Part shown: positions 23,853-33,810 of the stretch, piece after piece
Layout of the letters: each line of letters begins with the position of its first letter
Position numbering within the stretch: the stretch's first letter is position 1
Origin: Capronia americana
Taxonomy: Eukaryota > Ascomycota > Eurotiomycetes > Chaetothyriales > Herpotrichiellaceae
Assembly: GCA_016110215.1 (NCBI GenBank)
Contig: JADWQD010000006.1
Span: 310,001 to 374,000, forward strand
Length of the DNA stretch: 64,000 bases
Direction: 5' to 3'
Made by a program: the position numbers and the translations under genes
Notes under the pieces: generated by a model
What the model saw: only the letters and a program-made list of their open reading frames with translations
What the model was told of the DNA's origin: nothing
Databases searched by the model: none

Positions 23853-24994
23853 ATGGCCAACTCTGGGATATCGGCGCGTCTGCTGCGCCTGGCGCGGCCG
23901 AAGGTAAGTCAACACTGTCACATTCCCCCTGCGCACTGAGTGCTGACTTGCCGCAACAGCGATTTTTGTACACCATGACCCTCTCGACAGGCGCCAGCCT
24001 CATCACCCTCTCCATGCTTGTCAATAAACTTGCCGGGCTCTATGGCATTCTCGCACTGTTCACTGGCTACCACCTCTCGCCCTTTCAGCTGAGCATGTAC
24101 ATTTACTCGACCCTTGCACTCATCCTGACCGCCTACCTCGCACGTCATATCCGCAAGCAATCGCCGCTCCAATGCCTCGCCCTCGCTTGGTTCTACGTCC
24201 TCGACAGCATCATCAACGCCGCCTATACCGCCGTCTTTGCCGCGACGTGGTTCTTGGTCCTTGCGCAGCACGATGCAGGAACATCAGACAAGACGGGACC
24301 CGGCGCATCTACAATGGATGAGACGAGCGGCTTCACGGATCCTCAACTCAACGTCTCGAGGGTCGAAGTCGTGGCTACGCCACAGCCTCCCTTGGCGGGA
24401 TCAGGTCAAGATGCCGTTGCAGCGGGCGTTCCGGCAGGAGGCCCGGCGAGCAGTGGCAGCAATGGCGCCCTCCAAACAGCGATCCTAGACAGCCAGAATA
24501 TGAACTCGATTGGCGTGATCATTGCCATGTGGACGATTCGCGCCTATTTCTGCCTCATCATGCTTGCTTTCGCCCGCATGGTGATCAGACAGCACATTGC
24601 CTCCTCCGGCTCAAAGACCGGTGTGGACTACACCGCTGCCTCTGCGGATCCCCAACTGGCAGAGAATCCCTTCGCGGAATCAAGACCCCAGGGTCAAGGC
24701 GGGCGGGGCAAGCTTGGCAGGATCCTGATTGCCATCGGAAGAAGCTACTGGCTGGGCAGTGACGAGGATGACAGCTGGATGTACGGCATGGGCGGCAAAT
24801 TCAGGAAAAGTGGTGTCGCGGGTGAGGAAGGCGGGTTCATGCTCAATAATATTGAGAGTGGGCCGACTGAACGGGAGAGGCGACGACGATCGGGCACCGG
24901 ACCACCAGTGCCGGCGCCGGGAGTTGTTCCTGGGGTGCCGGTCGTGGGAGGGGATAAGATGACGTTGCAGATTCCGCAGGCGAATAATTTGTGA
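23853..24994 (+). CDS. KEI1: Kei1-type regulatory subunit of inositolphosphorylceramide synthase
   Basis: Exons 23853-23903 and 23960-24994 joined in phase 0, 361 aa. It opens with ARLLRLARPK-RFLYTMTLSTGASLITL and has four hydrophobic segments in the first 120 residues plus one around residue 195 (IGVIIAMWTIRAYFCLIMLAFARMVI), typical of Kei1. The conserved SPFQLSMYIYS and QSPLQCLALAWFYVLDSIINAAYT segments are present. Kei1 partners with Aur1 in the Golgi for IPC synthesis and for targeting the enzyme. The C-terminus is Pro/Gly-rich and cytosolic by prediction. Confidence 0.9.
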
Positions 24995-25549
24995 CGAGGG
25001 AGACTGTGAGAGAGACTGCCGGGCAGAAGAAGGACCCGACGAGGGCTCCATTTTGTGTAGAAGGAGCCCGCACTGACAGCATCTCGGCTGCATGCCTGGG
25101 AGGAGCAACATATCGATACAAGCATCTACATAGGTAGGGGCGTTTTGGATTATCCGACGGGGAAACAGCTCTGTCTTCAGCCGAAGCAGGCTCCGGTACG
25201 GTCCCAAGGAAGAGCGTAGTAGTGAGCATATATGAAATCCTCTAGCAGTACATAATAACGACTAGACGGTAGCGGAAGTAATTCAGTCCGCGAAGCCTGA
25301 AATGCTTCCATCTGCTATACTGTACTGTGCTTTCAATGCGCTTTAACACACTATGCACGTCCATCAGCTTGATACCGAGTATGAATGTTTATATATAAGA
25401 CTCTGAAAGAGCTTGTGAAGCTCCCAGGTCTATACTCGTTACATGGAAAGACTGGTATCACGTGTCCCCGACCACCCCCTCACCCCACCAAAAATCAATC
25501 TAATATATTTTGTACCTGCTGAAAAACGTCTGACAAATTGCACAGAAAC
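24995..25549. other. Gene-free stretch upstream of tRNA-Ser
   Basis: 555 bp with no convincing gene. A TTATATATAAG motif occurs near 25389-25399, about 150 bp before the tRNA. Otherwise nothing is recognised. Confidence 0.4.
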
Positions 25550-25662
25550 GACAGTTTGGCCGAGTGGTTAAGGCGGCAGACTCGAATGGGCTTTTTCCCT
25601 TGAAAGCATCGTCTCGTCATCTGCTGGGTTCGCCCGCACAGGTTCAAATCCTGTAGCTGTCG
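25550..25662 (+). tRNA. tS(CGA): tRNA-Ser (CGA anticodon) with 32-nt intron
   Basis: 5' exon 25550-25586, intron 25587-25618, 3' exon 25619-25662. The acceptor stem pairs GACAGTT with AGCTGTC. The D arm has GGCCGAGTGGTTAAGGC (A box), and the T arm has GGTTCAAATCC (B box). The anticodon stem GCAGA/TCTGC closes around the loop C-T-CGA-A-A, giving anticodon CGA, which reads UCG. A long variable arm (TGGGTTCGCCCGCA) fits a class II tRNA-Ser. The intron sits one base 3' of the anticodon, the canonical place. The gene is followed by an eight-T tract. Confidence 0.95.
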
Positions 25663-25663
25663 A

Positions 25664-25672
25664 TTTTTTTTC
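25664..25672 (+). terminator. Pol III T-tract terminator
   Basis: A run of eight T's directly follows the tRNA discriminator base, as expected for RNA polymerase III termination. Confidence 0.8.
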
Positions 25673-26822
25673 TTTCTCAGATATTTCTTCACTTTTTTCT
25701 TTTCGTGCTGGTCTAGAGTTGTGACGAGTGGGTACTGTTTACGAACACGGGGTTCTAGCATCACCGTGTACCTAGATACTTGCTGACTCGTGCTTCGACT
25801 CACGCGGAGATCCTACTGGCCTGAGAATGTATGGGTCAGTACTACGGATATACCTGATTAATTGATATACCAGACCTCCCCAGCATGCCACGGTACAGTA
25901 CAGTATGTGACCGAGTCATTCTCCGTAATTATTGTCGGCTTCTTTGGGGTTGGGTGTGAGAAGATCGGGGCTTTTCAGCCACTGCAAGCATTACTATGGA
26001 AAGGTTGGTGTCGGCTCACGTCCCTTTCCACCTTCCTTCTAAGGATTTCTAAATATTTGAGGCACTGCTGAGAGCCAGTGTGACTCCGGACATTGCAGAG
26101 GAAGCCGCACCACATCTGTCTCGGCCGACGCGGGGTGGCTGGCCGAAGCGGGTAGTTTCACATGCTCACCAGGTGCAGCGCTGGTTCTCAGCCGCATCTT
26201 CGTCCACTCACTCTTTCTCTCCCCATCCAAGCAGTGGTGCCACCTGTATTAAATACTGTGTGCACGCTTTAATATCTCATCCAAGATGTGTCATGCGGCT
26301 GTGAGCGTCGCTCTGGCCTGGACTCCGGAGAGCGACTATGGGATTCTTCTTCCAGTTCGTTATCAGGCTCCGCGGCTCTTCCTCCCTTCAAGGGGGCTTT
26401 TGAGTGAGTCAACCTGGTGAGGCTACGACTCGAGTAACCCCTCAAACCGCAGCCGGGAAGGGCGCTGGTCTGGTGAGTCGCTCGCTTCCATCGCAGGAGG
26501 CTGATGCAATGCCACAGCCTCCTTTGCTCAATCACCAATTAACAACCTTGGTGGCTTGACTTGTCGCGGACAATGGCCTTCTGGACCGGACTGGTCGAGG
26601 AGCCTAGGCTCAATCCAGGCATCAGAGGTAGCCTGATTGCCTTTGGAACTGCATTGTCCGTTGCCAGGTAGCTTGCCTCATTACTAGGTGTAACAGCAGT
26701 ACAGATATCCTCACAAGGGCCATCACTGCCAAGGTGCAGAGCCGCCTGGACCAGCTCATCGCTACAACATCATTCCAGACGATTGAGATTCATGTGATAA
26801 CAATACAATCGCGAGCAGCATC
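25673..26822. other. Gene-free stretch upstream of the G-domain gene
   Basis: 1.15 kb without a convincing gene. Short frames occur on both strands with no family features. I see no terminal repeats or recognisable transposon coding sequence. Confidence 0.4.
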
Positions 26823-28332
26823 ATGGCATCCGCGCACGAAGGCGTACACCTCGAAATGCCGGACCACTGTCCGTCTGTCGGTGATGAAATGGAGGACATC
26901 ACCGCAATCGCCGTTATGGGTGTCACAGGCTCGGGCAAAAGCAATTTCATTCAGCATGCCACGAACTCGGACAGAATCAAGGTCGGACATAATATGCAAT
27001 CTTGTACGAAGCACACGACGAAGGTTTACTACTAGCTGACATCTCACAGGCACCGAGGTTGTTGAGCAGTACGAGATGTTGCTAGACGGCCGCCAAGTTC
27101 TACTCTTCGATACGCCTGGGTTCGACGACACTTACAGGCTCGATGCTGAGATACTGGCTGAGTTGGCCGAGACCTTCAGCGCCATGTACAAGAATCGATT
27201 GCAACTGGCGGGCATTATCTATGTCCATCGCATTACCGACAACAGGATGACCAACACTTTACTGCGAAACCTGTCCGTCATTCGCAACATCTGTGGAGAT
27301 GAACCCCTCAGGAATGTCACCATCATGACCACATTCTGGGACAAGGAAGACCCCAAAACGGCGGCGAAAAGAGAAAGGGAAATGTTAGAGAAGGCGGATT
27401 GGTGGGGCTACATGATGGAGAAGGGCGCAAAATCGAGACGGTTCTTCAATACAGAGGAGTCCGCCCATGCGATACTTCAAGAGTTCATTGACCGCGACCG
27501 AATCACGCTGCAGATACAGACCGAAATGGTCGAACAAGGCCTCGAGATCAAAGATACTCAAGCCGGAAGCTCTCTGAACGTCGAGATCACAAAGCTTGCC
27601 AAGCAGCACCAGGAGGAACTCCGAGCGCTCGAAGCAAAGATGAACGACGCCGAACGCAGAAACGACGTGAAGCTGCAAGAAATGCTGGCCGTCGAGCGAA
27701 GAGAGAAGGAAAAGGAACTGACCCGCATGCAGCGAGAACAAATGGCCATGGAACGAGACCGCAGCGAAGACATGCGCCGCATGGAGCAAGCCTTTCAAGA
27801 CCAACTGCTCCGCCTCGTGGAGGAACGCAAGGATCGCGAAGCCCAGATCGCCGAACTCGAGAGGCAGTTGACGCAGGAGCGCGCCGAATCCACCAGGCGG
27901 TTCGAAACGGCCATGCAGAACTCCGAGATGAACCTGCTCAAGATCTCGGAGCTTTTCGAGCACACGCGCGTCGAGGACCGCGAGCGCTTCCAACAGCAGA
28001 TGGCCGACTACAAGCGAGACCGAGACGAAGCACTCCGGCAGTACAAGGACGACTTGCAGCGCACCAACGCGGAAATCATGCGCATGTTCGAGGAGAAGCA
28101 GGGCGCCGGCGAGGCCGAGAAGGACCGTCTGGAGAAGGAAATCGCCGAGCTGAAGAGGAGGAAGAAGAGGAACATGGCGTTGCTGTTCGCCAAAATCGGC
28201 GGTGTGGCGCTCTGCAGTGCGCTGGCGCCATTTACCGGAGGACTGTCGACGCTGGCCCTGCCCATCTTTCATGCCTTTGGTGGCAGCGGAGCGAGTGGTG
28301 GAGATGAAGCGACTCAGGGCTACGGGGGTTAA
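26823..28332 (+). CDS. G-domain (AIG1/GIMAP-like) protein with coiled coil and hydrophobic C-terminus
   Basis: Exons 26823-27003 and 27050-28332, phase 1, 487 aa. The P-loop GVTGSGKS is at residues 33-40, followed by a splice that restores CTEVVEQYE (switch region). G3 DTPGFDD and a G4-like TTFWDKED follow. This matches P-loop GTPases of the AIG1/septin-like superfamily commonly labelled G-domain proteins in fungi. Residues 190-440 are an almost unbroken charged coiled coil rich in Glu, Arg, Lys and Gln. A basic stretch (KRRKKRN) precedes about 30 hydrophobic residues (MALLFAKIGGVALCSALAPF...ALPIFHAF), which could insert in a membrane, and a Gly-rich tail. Function unknown; a membrane-acting or oligomerising GTPase is plausible. 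Confidence 0.8.
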
Positions 28333-28440
28333 TTAATATTGGTACCTACTGTAGGTAGCAGGCCAACTGCAGCAGCAGCGCAAATCTTCGGGTTTGTCTG
28401 ATTTTTGAATGAAGTTATCCTAAATACATGTATGTATTCT

Positions 28441-28710
28441 TCAAAGTGCATCAACCTTCTCGCGCTCGAGCTTGTCCACGTCCACGTCGATGAGGACGCT
28501 CGTCTTTCCCTTCAGGGCCTCGAACGTCGGCGCGGACACGCACCTGTCCACGAATATCTGCAGGTGCTTCATCAGCGACCCATACAGAGAGTTGCCATCG
28601 ATCATGATCACGCCTTCATAGCAACCCGGGATGGGCGACACCACGGAGCCGCCCTCGTACTTCTTGTCGTCGGTCACGGACGTGTTCCTGCTCAGGTCCA
28701 GGACGAACAA
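28441..28710 (-). pseudogene. Fragment resembling motif A region of a family-B DNA polymerase
   Basis: A 89-codon frame with no ATG; a TAA lies just upstream in frame. It contains YEGGSVVSPIPGCYEGV followed by IDGNSLYGSL. The arrangement GG-x-V-x-x-P-x-PG-x-Y followed by D-x-x-SLY-x-S is the palm-domain motif A context of family-B DNA polymerases of viruses, linear plasmids and related mobile elements. Motif B and motif C (DTD) are absent, so it cannot encode an active polymerase. The stop lies at 28441. It sits between the tail of the G-domain gene and the 3' end of the Hsp70-like gene. It could instead be a chance match or the exon of an unknown gene. Confidence 0.4.
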
Positions 28711-28740
28711 AAAGAATTAACTTCTGCACTTGGCTTTGCC

Positions 28741-30831
28741 CTAATGTCCGGAGAAGTCCATGGTCGTCTCGCCACATTCCTGCCCGGCGACTGTGGTTCT
28801 GAAGGCCAGTGTGCCTTGACGGGCACCGAGCTTGATAAACACCTTGACCTTCAGCCGCCACACTTTCTCGCCATCGTCGTCCTCCTTGCATTCAAATTGG
28901 CTCAGATCTAGATCCGTGAAGTTGACCAGGAGGTTACCCACGGTGACGACACCTGCACGAGCATCTTAGCGATCTGTGACTTTAGGATAGGTCGTCGAGA
29001 TTAGCAGGGAACATAGGTAGGTAGGTAGGTACCTTCAGCCGAAAAATCGTCGGGTGCTTTGTCCTTGGCATACGAGTAAATCTTGTTCGATGAGATTTTC
29101 GCGCCGCTCTCATAGCAGTGGGCGAGCCATGACGAGACGATCTCGGTGCTTTCATCGAACACGGTGTTCTACCATTGTCAGCTGTGGCTTCGAGCATCGG
29201 TGGGAAAAAACCTTGGAGATACTGTAGTACCTTTGCAACCAGCCATTGCATGTGGCCGTTGATCATGGTTTCGCCTGACCACAAATCCTTCCATCTCCTG
29301 TCCCATAACGGACCGGACGTCTTATCGACTCCTTCGACAAATGGTTGGGCTATCTCTTGCCCGTAGTGACGTCTGGTGATCCGTTTCTCGATTTTCACGG
29401 CCCCGAGACCATGAAGGGCTGCGCCTCGTGCGACAGCGGACCATCTTTTGAACGGGTTAGCTGAATGTCAAATGGTGGAGGCAGGCAATACTGACGCTCC
29501 AGACCAAGGAGTCACCATTCTAATCTCTCGTTCTTCGCACCATTTTTTCACCGAGTCTCGAACATGCTTCGAGCAGCCGAGACCTCCGACCAAGACAACG
29601 GTCTTGACTTCGGGCTCGCCCCTTTTCTTCACACTCTGGACCTGGTCGTTGATGAGGTCAATGATGCCTTGGACGACGGGCTCGAAGCATTGAAGCAAGT
29701 CGGCCTCTGTAAGGATGACGTCTTTGTACTTCTTGTCGTAGCCGGGAGTCGTCCCCGACTTCTTTTCAAGCTCTGGCATGATGAGCGGGAGCTTGTAGGA
29801 TTTTCTGGTGTTTGCAACGCTGAATTGTTGCTTTCTGCTTTCGAAGGTGACCATGAATCGACTGTTCGGCCCGGTGCGGTCAGCTGGTAGGCTTGTGAAT
29901 GCTTTGCCAAAGCGCTCGGCCATCAACCTGTGGAGGTTCCTGTCGATGTACGTGCCACCGCACTTTGCGCCGTCGCCCTTGCTTGACTCGTTCAGCACCA
30001 AGGTCGGCAAAGTGCGCGCGATGGTGTAGCTGGTAATGTCCACAGTGCCTCCACCACAGTCACAGATGAGAACGCCAGTGTTGGGCTTGACCAACGAATC
30101 TGTCTCCGACACACTGGTCTTGAGAGCCAACATCGCAGCCGCTTCGGGTTCGGGAACGAGATTGATTTCGTCTATCCTTCTCGACCCAAATCCGGCATAC
30201 AGGGCTGCTTGCCTCGTGGCTGCCTTGGCCTTGTCTGACCAGATGGCAGGAACAGTCAACCAGTATTCGATCGGGGTGACATCTAAAATATCAGAGCCGC
30301 CACACTTCTCGATGATGGCGTCTATCAGATGGTCGTGCACTTTCTTGAGATAGTCACCCACGACCTGGACAGCTTTCTTGCCTGGGGGGAGCTGCATCAA
30401 GCCGCGGCCCATATGAGTTCGCAAAGTTGGGTCGTCATACTTTGCAGTCTGCGAGCGTGCATCTAGGAGCAGCTTTGTCCAAGCATAGCTCTTGCTCCCC
30501 GGCTCTACCTCATAGCCCCAAGCATCCTGGCCTCCCTGCTCAGGATTCTCAGAGGCATAAGATATCACGGATGGTGTCTTCTCGTTGTGCTCGTTGTTCT
30601 CGCGTAAAGCACCAGGCCAGTCCGTGAACGTTTTGATATCCTTCGGATCGGTAGCGTTCTCGTGGACAAATGCCACCCCTACAGCCATCAGCGAACGGGG
30701 CTCGAAATGATTCGAGTGAGCTTACCTGTGAAAGTGGTGCCATAATCTATTCCAACAATCAGTTTCGTCCTCCGAGCCGGGCCATTTCTCAGCGAGAGGG
30801 ATTGAACTTGATTTTGGAGATCTTGGACCAT
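28741..30831 (-). CDS. HSPA12-type Hsp70-like ATPase
   Basis: Exons 30831-30726, 30678-29496, 29444-29231, 29168-29033 and 28952-28741, all phases consistent, 616 aa. The start MVQDLQNQVQ at 30831 has a good context (ACAATGG); an in-frame ATG at 30948 is possible. The actin/Hsp70 fold shows phosphate-1 IVGIDYGTTFTG (residues 26-36), phosphate-2 CDCGGGTVDIT near 240 and the adenosine motif VLVGGLGCSKHV. There is no canonical Hsp70 substrate-binding domain or EEVD tail. This is the divergent HSPA12-like family, expanded in filamentous fungi and of unclear client range. The third intron ends AAAAG after a CTAAC branch site, which restores SGAWSAVARGAAL. It shares a 460-bp divergent promoter with the coiled-coil gene. 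Confidence 0.85.
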
Positions 30832-31291
30832 TGTGTCAGCTTTGCGGCGACGACTGAAACCCACGGATCGACGAGTTTGACAATGAGCACGCTTCCGATG
30901 CGGCTGATATGGAAGCTCAAATAATTTTTCGAGGCAGGGGAGGCTCATCAGGAAGCGCCGCCCCGGTCGGGCACAAGGCAACCTTGGTGGTCTCAGCCTG
31001 ACTCGTACATTCACCTGTTACCGTACAGTACAAAGCCACACATTACCGCCAGCCGCCTCCGACCCAAACTCTTCATGTGCGGATTGGAAAAGGACTGAAA
31101 CTTAGTGCAATGCAGACTCCACCCATGCATGCAAAGCCTCGTATTTGTGCAACCATCGTTCAGCAGCCCGCCTCGAATGGCCCGCAGCAGGCAAACCGAC
31201 CGCGGCTGAGCACAATGGCGTCGGTAAAAGTCCTTGAGGCTAAATCCGTCGCTTCAGCCTCCCAAAGCATTCCTCGAGGTTCGCATGCCCA
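30832..31291. promoter_or_regulatory. Bidirectional promoter, Hsp70-like / coiled-coil gene
   Basis: 460 bp between divergent start codons, which suggests joint control of the two genes. No TATA box or known motif stands out. Confidence 0.4.
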
Positions 31292-33349
31292 ATGTCTTCC
31301 TCTCAGGTACCGCGAAAGGCCGTCACTCTTGACTATCAAAGGCAAAAATCAACACAGGAGAAGTCAAAAGTGACCAAACCAAGACCAAGAGCGATGTCTC
31401 ATGGAGCCCAAAAGCCTGATTCTCGCGATGGAGATGTCCAGGTAAGCCAAATTTCCTGCTCGGCGAAGGGTCATCTGATCATGGAGATGGAGGATGTTGT
31501 TTCGGCAGAAAACAGAAAACAACGAACATCGAAGACAGAAGCACGCGGTCCAACCAACCCGATAAATACGTCCAGATCTCTTCCGGGTTCATCGCAAGCT
31601 CTCAGTCTCGGTTTTATCATTAAGCCGACACGGGAGGCATCTCCACCACCGATTTCTGATTCTACCAGTCAACGGCCCGAGAAACAAGTCAGTGATGTCC
31701 CGTTCCGTCGACCGACGGAAAAGGAACATCCGCGTATTGCGAAGCTAGAGCGAGATAACCAAGAGCTCCGGGACGAACTCCAAAAGCTTCAGGATCGATT
31801 GTCCAGCGTTCAAAGCACAAAGGCTCGAGAGCATGACTCGGAGCTTGCGGCTGGACTCGCAGACAGTGCCAATAAAATTGCAAAACTCGAAGACGCTCTT
31901 GCAAATGAAAAATCCCAGGCCGCCGACAAGATCTCGGCGCTCACACTTGAAGTCGCGACGATCGCGCAGCTTCAGAACGTCAATTCAGGGTTGGAAACCA
32001 AATGGACAAATAGCCAACGGGACCTCCTGCAAGCTCAACGGGAAAAAAGGACCCTAACCGACCAAATTGGTCAAAAGGACCAGATGATTGCGTACTTCAT
32101 GAACAAGTACAATCAAGAAAAGGCGGCGAAGGAGGCGAAGGAGAAGGAGGTGTGCGACTTCAGCAGGCAGTATCAATCCCTTGCCAACAGTTGCGCCAAC
32201 AAAGACAAAACCATCAAACAGCAAAAGCTCGACATAGCAGCATCGCGCAACGACGCAGAACACCACCATGAAGAACTGAAGAAAGCCGTGGCCGAAAATG
32301 AGAAGCTGCGAGCTCACATTGAGCAGCAAGAAATGTCCGTTACCAAAGCTCAAAACGCTGCGATGAATGTGCTCTCCCGGTCGCTCTCCGCTGCACTTCC
32401 CGACGATCGAGTCAGAACAAGGTTTAAGGAGCTCTTCGAAAGCATTGCCGAATGGGCGAGGGACAACGCTACCGAGGACAGAACCATTCTCGACGACATT
32501 GACAATAAATTACAATGGCAGAAGTATGGGATTTTCCGGTATGTCGGAGAGCTGGGAGCTCGGCCAAATCTGGAATTCGACTTTGGAGATGAGACGTCGA
32601 TCGACACACTGCTCAACACTGCTCTTGCGAGGCGTTTCTGTCAAGACTTCTTGAAAAATCCTTTCTGGTTCGCGGAGGACTCTAGCCCCATCGTGAATGT
32701 AAATCTTCCAAAGGCAGAGCGCATCGATACCGATCTTGCCATGGGAAGGCTGCTGAAGAAAATGATGAGTCGTAAGTTTCCGAATGATAGGACTCGAGCA
32801 TTTCGAAACTGACACGACTTGATAGACCACGATGGCCACGAGGAGCAGGTTCATGCCTGGCGCGCAGCGACTGTCGAGACACTTGCTGGCTCGCCACATG
32901 CGAGAGAGAAGATCCGAAACGGGTACGAGAAGTATATGGAGGAGGAGCTCCTCGATTTCTGCAAGGATTTCGTGCGGTCTGGACTGGATGAAGTCGCCAA
33001 AGCGGACCTGCTCGGCATCGTCGCGGCATTTGGGGACTTCGCGATCGAGCTCTGGTCACAAAAGTACGACGTCCGGTATTTCTGCCTCAACTCGTTCGAG
33101 AGGGAGGTGTACAAAGTCAGGGACGAAAGGATGGAGCTGGCACGAGCCGTGGGTGTGGAGGAAGGCGATGTGTCCCTGGACGGGAGGCCGATCCCGTGTG
33201 TTGTCCAGCCGCTGATACTTGGGTATGGAACCAGTGACGGCAAGAACTATGATAAAGAGCGTGTATGGTCCAAGGCTGTGGTGTGGGTGTCGAAGGATGG
33301 CAAGCCCGAACCCTCCCAGGCGGCCAAGAGTCGTTTTCGGATTTCGTAG
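31292..33349 (+). CDS. Long coiled-coil protein of unknown function
   Basis: Exons 31292-32771 and 32826-33349, phase 1 (donor GTAAGT, CTGAC branch, acceptor TAG), 667 aa. Residues 1-145 are basic and Ser/Pro-rich, probably disordered. Residues about 147-350 are a heptad-rich coiled coil (IAKLERDNQELRDELQKLQ, ELKKAVAENEKLRAHIEQQE). Residues 360-667 are a conserved-looking globular region with ARRFCQDFLKNPFWFAED, FKELFESIAEWARDN and a C-terminal LILGYGTSDGKNYDKERVWSKA. I do not recognise a named domain. Its divergent pairing with an Hsp70-like ATPase and the nearby coiled-coil GTPase suggest a shared process. Confidence 0.75.
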
Positions 33350-33810
33350 ATGTACGGAGGTGGCTTCATCTGTTTGAATGGCCACGATTGCTAACGGCCA
33401 TACGATGAACGAGACCAACACTTTGATCTCTCCCCAGCATATAATAAGATCTTCATCGTTAATGATTTTCACTCGTGAGGAACAGGAGTAGTGTGCCCGA
33501 GTATAGCGGAGATCTACTTTGACAAAGGGACTCAAAAGGACAGGTGAGTCGAGGGTGAGGTGAGGAGCGACTGAAGGCGGCGCGCGGATTGGATGAGTGT
33601 CAAGGTGCGCTCGGTGTTGATTGTACCTTCCCTTTCAGCTGGCCAAGACGAGGTCGGGACGAGCGTGATGCTGCCCGACCTCAACCACTTATCCGCTTAG
33701 AAGTAGCCTTTGTTTATATTACGTTAGGCCTATGTTGCTTGAAGGCCCTTCTTTAGGTATTGACTCCTCGTTCCGTTGTGCTCGCTTCGTTAACATGTCT
33801 TTGGATTCTA
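33350..33810. other. Gene-free stretch between convergent genes
   Basis: 461 bp between the 3' ends of the coiled-coil gene and the Zn(II)2Cys6 regulator gene. Nothing recognised. Confidence 0.4.

Noticed and set aside
27385..28272. Minus-strand 295-codon frame
   Set aside because: Antisense shadow of the coiled-coil part of the G-domain gene; the Leu/His-rich composition is what the reverse complement of a Glu/Gln/Arg coiled coil gives.
29021..29031. GTAGGTAGGT short repeat
   Set aside because: A few tetranucleotide units inside an intron of the Hsp70-like gene; no functional indication.
31442..31509. Possible intron in the coiled-coil gene (GTAAGC...CGGCAG)
   Set aside because: It is 68 bp; its removal would shift the frame and introduce a stop soon after, while the unspliced frame stays open.
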